From: Chitinophagales bacterium
Lineage (GTDB): Bacteria; Bacteroidota; Bacteroidia; Chitinophagales; JADIYW01
Reading direction: 5' to 3'
DNA length: 64,000 nt
Assembly (NCBI GenBank): GCA_023957235.1
Contig: JAMLHI010000008.1
Span: forward strand, 57,589-121,588
A program made the translations under genes and the position numbers. The stretch's first letter is position 1. Each line of letters starts with the position of its first letter. Positions 52,601-62,793 of this stretch are shown one piece after another. The notes below the pieces were generated by a model. It had not been told where the DNA came from. It did not search any database and worked only from the letters and a program-made list of their open reading frames with translations.

Positions 52601-54631
52601 ATGAAGTATCTTTTGCAAATCATCATCATTTATTTCCTTTTTAATAATTTTCTTATTGCTGGTGACTTATTGTATAATCAAGAAGCTTACAACAATAGAT
52701 TAAAAGAATATCAAGAAAATGCAATTGCAAATTTTAATAGTAATTCCATACCTATACAAGCCTACTTAAATCAAGCAGTAGATAATGCGACACTCAATAG
52801 CATTATAGAAAACATACCTACCAATGGAGAGTTTGATTTTAATTTGGTACAGTTAATTAGAATTTTATTTTTTACACACGGGGAATATGATACTCTAATA
52901 TTATCTGCGATCGATACTATACCCTTACAACTTACTCCCAATGAAAGAACAAGAGTATATTGGTCTGAAAATCATGTTATGATGTGGTTGTCATCTGCAT
53001 GGTTGCTCAAAGAAAAATATGGAATAGATAAAGTTCCTGATATAAGAAAAAAACTTATTCATGATCTCGATTTAAAAATTGAATACGGCTTTTATGAATT
53101 TTTCTCAAGTATATATTTCCCATACACTCTAAGTGGTCTACTTAATCTCATAGATTTCTCACAAGACCAAGAGATTCGCGATAAAGCTATTTTGGCAACA
53201 AATAGGTTATTGTCAGAAATTTTACTTTTAGTTAATGACAAAGGAATGCTTTTTCCTGCAACTGCCCGTAACTATAGAAATTTATATACTAATACTTATG
53301 ATAGAAATTATAGTCATCTCATCTATTTATTGACAGGATTAGGTGAGAAGCCTCAAAAAGCAAGTCATGCCGCAGCGTTCTTGGCAACGTCAAATTTTAA
53401 TTCACAAAAAGTAATAGAATCTTGGAATTCAAAAGAAAATCTAATCTTGCACAATGGGCATCCAATTGCTAATATTGAACAAATACATCAAGGATTTTCT
53501 CTTGTTGACAGAGTTGTTTTCCAATGGAGTGGTGGAGCGTTTTTTCATCCGAAAGTTGCATTAGAAACTGCTCAGATTTTGAATGATTACAACTTATGGG
53601 AACATGAGGAATTTAAGGATTTTAAAGAATTTAAAGGTATTCCTTTAAATCTTGCTCCAATATTATCTGAAGCTGCTTCCTCCATCTCATATAGTTCTGT
53701 CAATGTTCAAGCTGATATAGCAATATTTAAAGACAAAGGGGTGACATTATCCTCGATTCAAGATTTTTGGAAAGGGAAAGGAGCTTATCAACAATGGTCA
53801 TGGTCAGCAGCAGTTGATGATATAGCAGTAACTGCTCAGACAGGCGATGCATCTATACCATTAGAAGAGAATGGCATCAATGTCAATTCTACACTACCGT
53901 ATGTTCAACAAAAGGATAATTTAGCTTTAATCATGTATCGACCACACAAAAGCTTAAATCTTTTTGGCAGAAAACGTCATGATATAATTTTATTATGGGA
54001 TAATGAAAAATTTGATGAATATCTTGAAATCGGGAAATGGATAATTGGAAGACGTGCAGATAGTTATGTCGGTGTATTAAGACATTGCACTGATACCATT
54101 AGTGGAGCTTATGCTTGTGATGATCAAGATGGTCAACTTTGGGCATGTATAGTAGGCAATAAAGATATGTATGGTAGTTTTGAAAATTTTATTGATAAAA
54201 TTCGTCATTCTATATTCTTAGAGAAATGGAATTATGTTTTTGATAAATCAGAATGGCATTACTACGGAATGGTAGAAGTAGATGGAAAAAAGATTGATTA
54301 TGACTGGATAGAAGGTTTTACTGAAAAACCTAAGGATCCCATTACAGAACCAATAGTTACATCTATAAAAAACAATATAATAAAACTGCCTCTGAACATA
54401 TATCCTAATCCAACCAAAGATTTAATAATGATAGACTTGAGTGCTTTGAATATTTCAAAGGATATAAATATTTCTATTATAAATAATTTGGGTCAAACTG
54501 TTTTTAGCAAAAAAATTTCCCAACCTTCTTCTCTATATGAAGTTCAAGTACAAAATTTTAAATCAGGGATTTATATTGTTTTCATAGAAACTTCCGAAGG
54601 AATTAGTTCTCAGAAATTGATAATTGAATAA
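52601..54631 (+). CDS. Secreted T9SS protein, polysaccharide lyase-like
   Basis: 676 aa. Signal peptide (1-21), then an alpha-helical part (about 30-270; YWSENHVMMWLSSAWLLKEKYG, the likely alpha/alpha toroid), a beta-rich part (about 280-590) with HQGFSLVDRVVFQWSGGAFFHPK and RKRHDIILLW, and a type A T9SS sorting domain (about 600-676; YPNPTKD to LIIE). Toroid plus beta-sandwich is the plan of alginate- or heparinase-type lyases, though I do not recognise a specific family or prove catalytic residues. The next gene, 1 bp on, is a GH88/105 hydrolase that acts on lyase products, which supports the reading. Confidence 0.7.
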   Translation: MKYLLQIIIIYFLFNNFLIAGDLLYNQEAYNNRLKEYQENAIANFNSNSIPIQAYLNQAVDNATLNSIIENIPTNGEFDFNLVQLIRILFFTHGEYDTLILSAIDTIPLQLTPNERTRVYWSENHVMMWLSSAWLLKEKYGIDKVPDIRKKLIHDLDLKIEYGFYEFFSSIYFPYTLSGLLNLIDFSQDQEIRDKAILATNRLLSEILLLVNDKGMLFPATARNYRNLYTNTYDRNYSHLIYLLTGLGEKPQKASHAAAFLATSNFNSQKVIESWNSKENLILHNGHPIANIEQIHQGFSLVDRVVFQWSGGAFFHPKVALETAQILNDYNLWEHEEFKDFKEFKGIPLNLAPILSEAASSISYSSVNVQADIAIFKDKGVTLSSIQDFWKGKGAYQQWSWSAAVDDIAVTAQTGDASIPLEENGINVNSTLPYVQQKDNLALIMYRPHKSLNLFGRKRHDIILLWDNEKFDEYLEIGKWIIGRRADSYVGVLRHCTDTISGAYACDDQDGQLWACIVGNKDMYGSFENFIDKIRHSIFLEKWNYVFDKSEWHYYGMVEVDGKKIDYDWIEGFTEKPKDPITEPIVTSIKNNIIKLPLNIYPNPTKDLIMIDLSALNISKDINISIINNLGQTVFSKKISQPSSLYEVQVQNFKSGIYIVFIETSEGISSQKLIIE

Positions 54632-54632
54632 T

Positions 54633-55772
54633 ATGATGAGAACTAAATTTTTTATAATTCCCATACTTTTTCTTTTACATTCTAATCTATTTGCAGACAC
54701 CTGGGTAGATTCTTTAGATTTCTACGCAAGAACTCATTATTTACCTCCCAAAAAGATGAAATGGAAATGGCAAGATGCTGCCTTACTATTTTCTTTGATG
54801 AAAGCGTATGATTTGGCTTCTGAGAAAGACAAACCAATCTACATGGATTATGTTGTACAAGCGATGAGTAAAAAATTGAGAAAAGCAAATGGAAAAAGCC
54901 CCAATGCCGTTGCTTCTGGAATGGGAATGGCATTTTTAGCCCAATATAAAAAGGGCGATAAATACGAAAAGGCTGCTTTGAAAGTTTATAGCCAATATCT
55001 CAATATCAATCGTGTAAACAATAATGGAGTTTCACACAAGCGTTTTTATAAAGAGTTATGGGATGACACTATTTTTATGATAGGGAGTTTTCTAACTAGA
55101 ATGTATTTATGGACAAATAATGAGCAATTTTTGACAGAATTATTTATTCAAATTGATGCACATAGAGAAAAACTTATGGATAAAGAAAGTGGATTGTGGT
55201 TTCATGGCTGGGATGGAGACAATAAAAAAAGGGTTAACTTTTGCGGTCAAACTGGCTGGAGTAAAAATCCTGAAAATCTCTCACAAGAAGTTTGGGGTCG
55301 AGGAAATGGCTGGGTGATTGTTACATTGGCAGATATAGTAGATATTCTACCCAAAGAAAATAAGTATAGAGAAAAGGCTATCACCTATCTCAAAGAAATG
55401 GTGCTTCATCTACCAGATTTACAAGATTCTGCTACAGGGCATTGGTTTCAATTGCCTTTAAGAAAAAATACAGAAGGAAATTTCATAGAGAGTTCTGCTA
55501 CAGCAATGTTTGCTTACGGTGTTCAAATAGCTTTAAAACATGGTGTGATTTCTGACGATAAGTATTCATTTGCTGTACAAAAAGCCTATGAAGGACTTAG
55601 AAAATATAGTGTAGTCAATATTGACAATCAACATTTGACAGTCATCAATGTTTGTAAGGGGACTTGTATTGGTAATATGAATTACTATTTGAACAGAAAT
55701 AATACCTCTCAAAAACCTTATGGAATAGGTTCTGTTATACTATTTGGAAAGATGTATGAAAGTACTAATTAA
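54633..55772 (+). CDS. GH88/GH105 unsaturated uronyl hydrolase
   Basis: 379 aa from ATG at 54633 (54636 also possible); a TTG at 54624 would overlap the previous gene. Signal peptide (about 1-21, ending in FA). The (alpha/alpha)6 barrel shows KELWDDTIFMIGSFLTRM (catalytic Asp of the WDDT motif), WGRGNGWV and TGHWFQLP. It removes the terminal 4,5-unsaturated uronic residue left by polysaccharide lyases, in the periplasm. It starts 1 bp after the lyase-like gene, so the pair forms a small polysaccharide-degradation operon without SusCD. Confidence 0.93.
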   Translation: MMRTKFFIIPILFLLHSNLFADTWVDSLDFYARTHYLPPKKMKWKWQDAALLFSLMKAYDLASEKDKPIYMDYVVQAMSKKLRKANGKSPNAVASGMGMAFLAQYKKGDKYEKAALKVYSQYLNINRVNNNGVSHKRFYKELWDDTIFMIGSFLTRMYLWTNNEQFLTELFIQIDAHREKLMDKESGLWFHGWDGDNKKRVNFCGQTGWSKNPENLSQEVWGRGNGWVIVTLADIVDILPKENKYREKAITYLKEMVLHLPDLQDSATGHWFQLPLRKNTEGNFIESSATAMFAYGVQIALKHGVISDDKYSFAVQKAYEGLRKYSVVNIDNQHLTVINVCKGTCIGNMNYYLNRNNTSQKPYGIGSVILFGKMYESTN

Positions 55773-55824
55773 TCTATTTTATTCTTTCCTATAACCATCT
55801 TTCAATTCATTACCTCTATTTGTA

Positions 55825-56193
55825 TCAAGATAACTCTTGGAATTTTTTTCTGAACTCTATTGGATGAAATATATCTGGAAATGTTTCTCTAGTTCCACCT
55901 GTACCAATGATATCTATTGACCCATAACCTAGTATTCTGCCCAAAATACTTTGATTGACATTGACACTTTCAATTTTTGAGAGATTCATTTCAAATGTCT
56001 TTCTACTCACTAAACCAGTCTTAATAATTATACGCCTATTGGTAATCACAAACTCATCTGTATATCTCTTCAATAAAGGTGAAATAAATAATGTAAGGAT
56101 AGAAGAAAGAGCAAAAAATATTATCCAATGATATGTTGTTTCCAACTCTACAACTTCCCCTTTTATCAGATTATTATTGACATAATGTCCCAT
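55825..56193 (-). CDS. PH domain-containing membrane protein (YdbS/bPH2 type)
   Basis: 122 aa. Two close hydrophobic helices (about 22-45) then a bacterial PH-like domain: DEFVITNRRIIIKTGLVSRKTFEMNLSKIESVNV, the bPH2 signature, and GTGGTRETFPDI. Proteins of this kind are membrane-associated and of unknown function. It precedes, on the same strand, nothing else; the GDYXXLXY gene lies 69 bp upstream. Confidence 0.88.
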   Translation of the reverse strand: MGHYVNNNLIKGEVVELETTYHWIIFFALSSILTLFISPLLKRYTDEFVITNRRIIIKTGLVSRKTFEMNLSKIESVNVNQSILGRILGYGSIDIIGTGGTRETFPDIFHPIEFRKKFQELS

Positions 56194-56262
56194 AGTTTAA
56201 AATTTCGATTGGAAATTAAAAATACAATTTTTATCAATTGTTTGCCCTATTTCAGATTGAAT

Positions 56263-56811
56263 TTATTGATTACTTATCACCTCTGAAAGGCTCTTCCCAT
56301 CAATTATAATATCCTCAACTACCATTTCACCTTTATAAATTTTCACCAAAGCATAAACTATATTTTCAGAATCATCTTGCCATTTATCAATTGCAGATTC
56401 TATTTCATCAATTTTATATTCATTAATGAAAAAGCCTGACGGAGGAATATTATAAAAATTTAAAAAATTTGTTTCTTTGTCAATATTTACTCGCAAATAA
56501 TAATCTTCACCCTTGGGAGGTTCGGTCCCTATAGATTCAATAAATAAACTCTTATCATCATCTTGAGAAAAGGTAGCATATCTATTTCTACTTCCCGTAA
56601 GGTTTTCACCACCATATTCAAAATAAAGCTTACGAAAGGTCAATTCAATATATTTACCTTTCATATAGTCATAAGGGTCTATCGGTTTAATCTCAATATA
56701 GAAAGTTTTTCCTTTTCTTTTAATTTGCTCCTTATGCCAAATCATATAACTAGGTACAAGCAATTGCGCAAGTACAAGTACTATAATAGCAAACACCCAA
56801 CTACGCTTCAT
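56263..56811 (-). CDS. GDYXXLXY domain membrane-anchored protein
   Basis: 182 aa from ATG at 56811; the frame extends to 56880, but that would overlap the previous gene by 80 bp. N-terminal helix (about 5-22), then the motif region IDPYDYMKGKYIELTFRKLYF, a variant of GDYxxLxY with GKY and LTF. GDYXXLXY proteins are generally encoded with DUF2157/DUF4401 membrane proteins, as here (11-bp overlap). Function unknown. Confidence 0.85.
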   Translation of the reverse strand: MKRSWVFAIIVLVLAQLLVPSYMIWHKEQIKRKGKTFYIEIKPIDPYDYMKGKYIELTFRKLYFEYGGENLTGSRNRYATFSQDDDKSLFIESIGTEPPKGEDYYLRVNIDKETNFLNFYNIPPSGFFINEYKIDEIESAIDKWQDDSENIVYALVKIYKGEMVVEDIIIDGKSLSEVISNQ

Positions 56812-58069
56812 CAATCTTATTGTTTTTAAAAATGAAGAGATTACACAAGAAAAAGATGATTCCAACAAAAATAAAGACAAGTCCCCTCGAAATAAAACTA
56901 TAATCTTTATTCAAAAACCAATAAAGTAATATCAAACTAATCAGAAATAATCCAATATTTGTTATTGAAAATTGGTAATTTTTAATGCCTTTATAAATGG
57001 TGAACAAACTAATCATAGAAATCAATATAGTCATTGATAAATATCCACTTTTTGAAAAGTAGTCCAATAAAAAGAAAGGAGTAAAAAATATAAATAAATA
57101 ATTGAAAAACTGTAATTTATAAGAAGATTTACTTTGATTTAAAAGAGTCAAAATAATAAAAAGTAATATTATTGCTGCAATATGAATAGCTGAATCTTTT
57201 ATAAAATTATAAAAACTAACACCCTCCTGAAAGACATCTCCATCAAAAATCAAAACCCCTAAAATCAAGTTCATCCCTAATATTCCTATCCATTTAAGAG
57301 AAAAAGTATATTTGATCCGCTGAACTACAAAAGAATAATTAGATAAAGTGAAAAACAATTGGAACAGCAAAAAATAGGACAGATATAATAACCTTCCACT
57401 TTTTTCAGCAAACTGAGCCAAAACACTTATCAATGCAAAAAGTAATAAATAGATAAATCCTTTATTGAAAAAGCTACCTGCATTACTTTTACACTCTTCC
57501 AAATAAAACCAAATTACACCCAAATAAACAGGCCAAAAGAAAAGAAGAGAATAAACAACCTGATCTGAATTTTCATTGCTAGTTACATAACAAAATATTA
57601 CTGACAATAACAAGGTAGAAACACCTGCCACTTTTGATTTTAATAAAAACATCATAGGCATTACTAGGATCATCCAGATGAAAATAAATTGATTTTCATT
57701 TCCTAATACATTATAAATCTGACCTATCAAAGCAATGCAAGTTCCTATAGATATCACCAAAAATGCAATTGCAGCTTCTGTCCAGACTTTCTTTTTCAAA
57801 TAACCATAGATTGAAAATATTTGGCCAATAATGACAATGCCAAAAGCGATAAGAGTCTGTACCAACCGAGACATTTCATCCCAATTATGAGCTACAAGCA
57901 AAACAACTCCAAGCCCTACCAGCACTGCTCCAATTATACTGAAAATTACAAAAAGCAAATTGGAATATTTGTTGCTTCTTGACTTGTAATAACTGTCTAT
58001 ATTTTTGGCAACATCCTCAGTAATAATACCTTGTTCCAATAATTCTTTAATATCTTTCTCAATACTCAT
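56801..58069 (-). CDS. DUF2157 multi-pass membrane protein
   Basis: 422 aa. N-terminal cytosolic helical hairpin KDIKELLEQGIITEDVAKNIDSYY, then about 12 membrane helices. The opening IGAVLVGLGVVLLVAHNWDEM is the DUF2157 hallmark. Role unknown; overlap with the GDYXXLXY gene and an 8-bp gap from the GH5 gene suggest a minus-strand operon GH5-DUF2157-GDYXXLXY. Confidence 0.9.
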   Translation of the reverse strand: MSIEKDIKELLEQGIITEDVAKNIDSYYKSRSNKYSNLLFVIFSIIGAVLVGLGVVLLVAHNWDEMSRLVQTLIAFGIVIIGQIFSIYGYLKKKVWTEAAIAFLVISIGTCIALIGQIYNVLGNENQFIFIWMILVMPMMFLLKSKVAGVSTLLLSVIFCYVTSNENSDQVVYSLLFFWPVYLGVIWFYLEECKSNAGSFFNKGFIYLLLFALISVLAQFAEKSGRLLYLSYFLLFQLFFTLSNYSFVVQRIKYTFSLKWIGILGMNLILGVLIFDGDVFQEGVSFYNFIKDSAIHIAAIILLFIILTLLNQSKSSYKLQFFNYLFIFFTPFFLLDYFSKSGYLSMTILISMISLFTIYKGIKNYQFSITNIGLFLISLILLYWFLNKDYSFISRGLVFIFVGIIFFLCNLFIFKNNKIDEA

Positions 58070-58077
58070 CTTTAATA

Positions 58078-59580
58078 TTAAGATTTAATTGTTATTTCAT
58101 ATTCTCCTTCAACTTCAATCAAAGCAATATAACCTCCTTCTACAAGATTCAAATTTTTCAATACAATATTAGTACCACTTATTATGGGTTTACCCATCCA
58201 TTCGGGTATCCATATTTCTGTAACTCCTTTAGTTGTAGCCAAAGCAGACAACTGAAATTGACCAGTATCTGAATCGCTAGTGTATTTTGGACGTTGACCA
58301 TGAATAGCAATGGGTCGAGTTCTTGAAAGGACTTTTAGAAAAATATCATTTTTCACTCCTGTATATTGGCCTTGTGCATTCAATTCCATGAGATGTAAAG
58401 ATTTATCCTGATATTGGCCATTCCATTCCACACCGTGAGGGTCTCCAGGAGCTTGGCTCCACTGCCAATAGGTGCTTCCCATCAGGTATTTATCTTCCAT
58501 TTGTGCAAATCTTTTTAACTTTTCAACTCCTATTGATGGTTCGCTATATACGCCCCATTCACCAATAAAACAAGGTGTCTGATAAGCATCAGCAAGTCCT
58601 TTATACAAAGAGAATCCTTGCTCAATAGTGAGGACATTAGAAATTACTTCAAAATAATTATGAGGTGCGAAAACAATATTTTTATCATAAGTAAAATTTG
58701 AACCTGCTACAGAAGGGATTTCCTGACCATTAAAAGTGACTGCTGGTTCAAAAAATATCATTTTTATTTTCAATCCTGAATTCAATTCTGTCTGTCTGAT
58801 TTGAGTAATCAGCTTTGCATAAAAATTACTTAGTTTATTGTGTTGATCTTGTAAGTTTTTATATCCTAGACTCGGCTCATTTATCAAATCATAAGCCACT
58901 AAATTTTCATGCTCACCTACAGCTTGAATCAAATATGCCCATGCTTGAATCAAAGCATCCTGAATACCTTCTTTATTATCCCAAAGATTTTGCCAAGCAT
59001 GAATTACTGCAGAAGAAGACTCCCTGCTTCCCGTCTGACTACATACAGAGGCATTATCTGTCAAGCAAGCCCATTGAGGAGCACCATCCCAGCCTTTTTG
59101 TGGATATTGGCACTGATCTTCAGTTTTGCTAAAAATAAATTTAGAATATGCATCTTGATGTAAATCTAAAATAACATTTAGCCCATATTGGTTCGCATCT
59201 TCTATCACTTGAGTAATCTGACGAATGTATTCTTGATGATATACTCCTCTTTCAGGCTCCAATTGACTCCAACTAAACAACAATCTAATACAATTCATCC
59301 CATATCCAGACATTATCTTGAATTGATCGATATGATGAGTGGCTGTGGTCGGTGCATTAGGATTTCCTCGCCAATAGTCACCCAATACATTATAATTTAC
59401 TCCTCTCAGAATAACTCGTCTGTCATAATGGTCATATATTCCAGATTGCGCCCCTCTTTTGGCATAAAATCTTCCCAGCTCATATTGAATAGGAGGCGAT
59501 GATGATTTCTCTTTTTTACAAGATGAAGTCAAAAACAACATACTTGTTAGCAATAAGCATCCTAAAATCTTATTCGTCAC
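58078..59580 (-). CDS. GH5-family glycoside hydrolase lipoprotein (endoglycoceramidase-like)
   Basis: 500 aa, GTG start at 59580. The lipobox TSSC (C21) predicts a lipoprotein. TIM-barrel motifs: LRGVNYNVLGDYW, NCIRLLFSWSQLEPERG, VILDLHQDAYSK, acid/base Glu in YDLINEPSLG and nucleophile Glu in FIGEWGVYSE. LDLHQD with GAPQWACL is characteristic of the endoglycoceramidase-like branch, which cleaves glycan from glycolipids. A C-terminal beta-domain (about 410-500) follows. A surface lipoprotein role in glycan scavenging is inferred. Confidence 0.88.
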   Translation of the reverse strand: MTNKILGCLLLTSMLFLTSSCKKEKSSSPPIQYELGRFYAKRGAQSGIYDHYDRRVILRGVNYNVLGDYWRGNPNAPTTATHHIDQFKIMSGYGMNCIRLLFSWSQLEPERGVYHQEYIRQITQVIEDANQYGLNVILDLHQDAYSKFIFSKTEDQCQYPQKGWDGAPQWACLTDNASVCSQTGSRESSSAVIHAWQNLWDNKEGIQDALIQAWAYLIQAVGEHENLVAYDLINEPSLGYKNLQDQHNKLSNFYAKLITQIRQTELNSGLKIKMIFFEPAVTFNGQEIPSVAGSNFTYDKNIVFAPHNYFEVISNVLTIEQGFSLYKGLADAYQTPCFIGEWGVYSEPSIGVEKLKRFAQMEDKYLMGSTYWQWSQAPGDPHGVEWNGQYQDKSLHLMELNAQGQYTGVKNDIFLKVLSRTRPIAIHGQRPKYTSDSDTGQFQLSALATTKGVTEIWIPEWMGKPIISGTNIVLKNLNLVEGGYIALIEVEGEYEITIKS

Positions 59581-59753
59581 AATAGAAAAGTAATTTGATT
59601 AGAAATATATGGATTAAAAAATTGAAATTGAATATTTTCAAAAACACTGAGCTATTTATGTGAATACTATTTCATTTATTTCTGTATCTATTAAAAAATT
59701 TTAGTAAAAATCAAAAAACATTGAACTGTTCTTTCTTTACATTGATTTTATAT

Positions 59754-59761
59754 TAAATTTG
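59754..59761 (+). promoter_or_regulatory. -7 promoter box TAAATTTG for the TonB receptor gene
   Basis: Exact TAnnTTTG, 22 bp before the ATG at 59784, the same spacing as for the coiled-coil gene at 17973. Confidence 0.5.
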
Positions 59762-59783
59762 AATATAGTCAAAAGATAAGAAA

Positions 59784-62765
59784 ATGAAAAAAACACTACT
59801 CTTATTATTCCTTATAAGCATTACTATTAGTGCTTTTGCGCAAGTTACCATTGTAGGAAAAGTAACAGATAATTCAAAAGAGCCATTAATAGGGGCAAAT
59901 GTATTGCTGAAAGAATCTGGGCAAGGAACTATTACAGATTTTGAAGGGAATTTTTCTTTAGTCGTTAATAAAAAACCACCTTTTGTACTCCATGTATCCT
60001 ATTTAGGTTTTCAATCTAAAGATGTCAATATCAATTCATCAACCGACAATCTTTCTATCATACTTGAAGAAGAAAGCTCCATACTAAATGAAGTAGTTAT
60101 TTCTGCTTCTAGAGTTGAAGAAAAAATTCTAGAATCTCCTGTCACCATAGAAAAATTAGATTTACAAACTATCAAGACATCCGCCTCTCCAGACTTCTTT
60201 GAACAGATGACAAAGCTCAAAGGAGTAACCACTGCAGCAGGTTCAATGACTTTTAATGCTATAAATACTAGAGGATTTGGAGGAGTAACAAATAATAGAT
60301 TTGTTCAGTTGGTAGATGGTATAGATAATTCTGCTCCTTTGCTTAACTTTCCTTTAGGCAACTTGATAGGTCTAGGCGAAACGGATATTAAAAATATTGA
60401 ATTAGTACCAGGAGCCGCATCAGCATTATACGGACCCAATGCTTTTAATGGAATAATGATTATGAACAGTAAAAGTCCTTTTGACTATGAAGGTCTGACT
60501 GTCTCAGCCAAAGTTGGATTTACCTCTGCCAAAAATGAGCGTTCCAGTGGAGGAAGTGGCAAAGCACACCCTTTGTATGGTGCCGATATTAGATATGCCA
60601 AAACATTTGGCAAATTTGGCTTCAAAGTAACAGGCAGTTATTTTGGTGCAACAGACTGGCTGGCTAATGATTATAAAACAGATTTGGTAACACATCAATC
60701 CTATACAAAAGATAGTTATGTTGACCCTCAAACTGGAGAGAAAGTATTTGGAGATAGACCTTTTGATTTTAATGGAACAAATACTTATGGAGATGAGGGA
60801 ATATTAGCCAATGTGCCTTTAGGAGAATTGCCAGTGCTAGACCCTGCTACAGCTCAATTGTTTACTGAGATGATTTCTTCTGACGAATCATTTCAAATGC
60901 TATTTAGTAGTCAAGAAGAAGCAAAAAATTTTATTACAAAAAACTTTCAATATCTACCAACTATCGGAATTAGAAGAACAGGTCTAACAGAACAAGAGCT
61001 TTTAACTGACAGAAAAGCTTCCAGTATTAAAGGAACTGCTTCTTTGCATTATAAACCAAAAGATAATATAGAATTGAGTTATGCATTCAGAATAGGTTCC
61101 GGCAACTCTGTATATCAGGGTTCAGAGCGATTTGTTCTCAAAAATTTTTATGCCTTTTCTAATAAAATTGAGGCTGTTGGAAAAAACTTTATGCTCAGAT
61201 CTTATATGACACAAACCAATGCAGGCGACTCATACAATTTGACTGCATTAGGTAGCTATGCTTTAGAATTAATGTCAGGCACTGAAGACCAATGGGCATC
61301 TACTTATCTAGGTAATTTTGTGGCCACATTAATGACTGCCTCTAGACTGAGCGGGGTAAGAATAGACAGAATGAATAGCCGTCCCAACCTACTACGTACA
61401 GCATTTGAAGAAGCTAGACTAGCAGCAGATGCAACTATGCCTGCCAAAGGAACGCAAGCATTTCAAGATGCCATAGAAACAATCAGGGGCACTTATTTCC
61501 AGCATGCAGATGTAGAAAAAGGAATTTTAGGTGGTGCTGCATTCAAAGATAATTCACGCCTTTTTCATACTGAAGGGACTTATGATTTCACATCCTTGTT
61601 GAAAGAAAAAATAAGCATACTTGTAGGAGCCAACCACAGAATGTATAGTCTATTTACTGATGGGACAGTTTTCAATGAAGACCCAGATGGAACAGGCACT
61701 AATTCAAGGATTAAGATTAATGAATATGGAGGATTTATTCAAGCTACAAAAAAACTTATTCAAGACAGATGGAGATTGTCTGCATCTTTAAGATATGACA
61801 AAAATGAAAACTTTAAAGGCGTCCTTTCTCCACGGGTGGCATCAGTTGTCAGCTTAGGCAAAAATCGTCAACACAATATTCGTACTTCATTCCAAACGGG
61901 TTTTAGAAACCCAGATACACAAGCACAGTTTATTTATTTCCCAGTCGCAACAACTTTACTTGGTGGAGCTAAGAAAAATGCTGAAAGATATCATATTTAT
62001 GAAGGTGGTGCATATACACCTGCTTCATTTGAAAAGTTTAAATCCACTAAAAATATTGATGATTTGGAAGTGTTTTATATGGACTACATTAGACCCGAAA
62101 AGTTATCAGCAGTAGAGTTAGGTTATAAATCAGTAATTAAGAATCTCTATATTGATATAAATGGCTATTTTAATTGGTATAAAGACTTCATTACACAAAC
62201 AACAGTTGTTTTGAAAGATCAAACTACTCAAAAAGGAGTTCCGGTACCAGGCGTATCTAACTATATTGAGAACGGTACGAGTCCAACATATTTTAGACCT
62301 TATCACAATGTGAGTGATAGAGTAATTTCTTGGGGTTCAGGTATTGCTTTGAGCTATAAATTGAGAAAGAATTTCATGATTAATACTAACTATAACTACA
62401 TGGACTTTGATACTAAAGACAATGCAGCTAAGAGTGATATAGACTTCAACTCTCCTAGTCATTTATTCAATGTGGGAATCAGCAATCATGATGTGGCCGG
62501 TTCTAACTTTGGATTTAATGTTAGCTACAGATGGCAAAGTGAGTACTTTTGGGTAAGTAGTTTTGGTAGTGGAGACGTGCCTGCTTATGGTAACTTAGAT
62601 GCGTCAATCTCCTATAATATTAAAAAAGCTAACATGAGAATTAGTGCAGGTGCTACTAATATAGCCGGACCTAACTATCATACCAATATTGGTGGACCAA
62701 TGGTCGGTAGAACAGGTTTCTTGAGTTTAACTTATGATGGTACTTTGAGTAAAAAGAACAAATAG
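59784..62765 (+). CDS. TonB-dependent outer-membrane receptor
   Basis: 993 aa. Signal peptide (1-20, FAQ), a carboxypeptidase-D-like regulatory domain (about 22-105; GKVTDNSKEPLIGANVLLKE), plug domain (about 110-235; VVISASRVEEKILESPVTIE, GFGGVTNNRFVQLVDGID, ELVPGAASALYGPNAFNG) and a 22-strand barrel ending in TGFLSLTYDGTL. No SusD gene follows, so it is not a standard SusC pair; the plug resembles receptors for siderophores or small cofactors. Followed by a strong terminator, so single-gene transcript. Confidence 0.94.
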   Translation: MKKTLLLLFLISITISAFAQVTIVGKVTDNSKEPLIGANVLLKESGQGTITDFEGNFSLVVNKKPPFVLHVSYLGFQSKDVNINSSTDNLSIILEEESSILNEVVISASRVEEKILESPVTIEKLDLQTIKTSASPDFFEQMTKLKGVTTAAGSMTFNAINTRGFGGVTNNRFVQLVDGIDNSAPLLNFPLGNLIGLGETDIKNIELVPGAASALYGPNAFNGIMIMNSKSPFDYEGLTVSAKVGFTSAKNERSSGGSGKAHPLYGADIRYAKTFGKFGFKVTGSYFGATDWLANDYKTDLVTHQSYTKDSYVDPQTGEKVFGDRPFDFNGTNTYGDEGILANVPLGELPVLDPATAQLFTEMISSDESFQMLFSSQEEAKNFITKNFQYLPTIGIRRTGLTEQELLTDRKASSIKGTASLHYKPKDNIELSYAFRIGSGNSVYQGSERFVLKNFYAFSNKIEAVGKNFMLRSYMTQTNAGDSYNLTALGSYALELMSGTEDQWASTYLGNFVATLMTASRLSGVRIDRMNSRPNLLRTAFEEARLAADATMPAKGTQAFQDAIETIRGTYFQHADVEKGILGGAAFKDNSRLFHTEGTYDFTSLLKEKISILVGANHRMYSLFTDGTVFNEDPDGTGTNSRIKINEYGGFIQATKKLIQDRWRLSASLRYDKNENFKGVLSPRVASVVSLGKNRQHNIRTSFQTGFRNPDTQAQFIYFPVATTLLGGAKKNAERYHIYEGGAYTPASFEKFKSTKNIDDLEVFYMDYIRPEKLSAVELGYKSVIKNLYIDINGYFNWYKDFITQTTVVLKDQTTQKGVPVPGVSNYIENGTSPTYFRPYHNVSDRVISWGSGIALSYKLRKNFMINTNYNYMDFDTKDNAAKSDIDFNSPSHLFNVGISNHDVAGSNFGFNVSYRWQSEYFWVSSFGSGDVPAYGNLDASISYNIKKANMRISAGATNIAGPNYHTNIGGPMVGRTGFLSLTYDGTLSKKNK

Positions 62766-62793
62766 GTTTAAAAAACGAAATAGTAGTATATAG

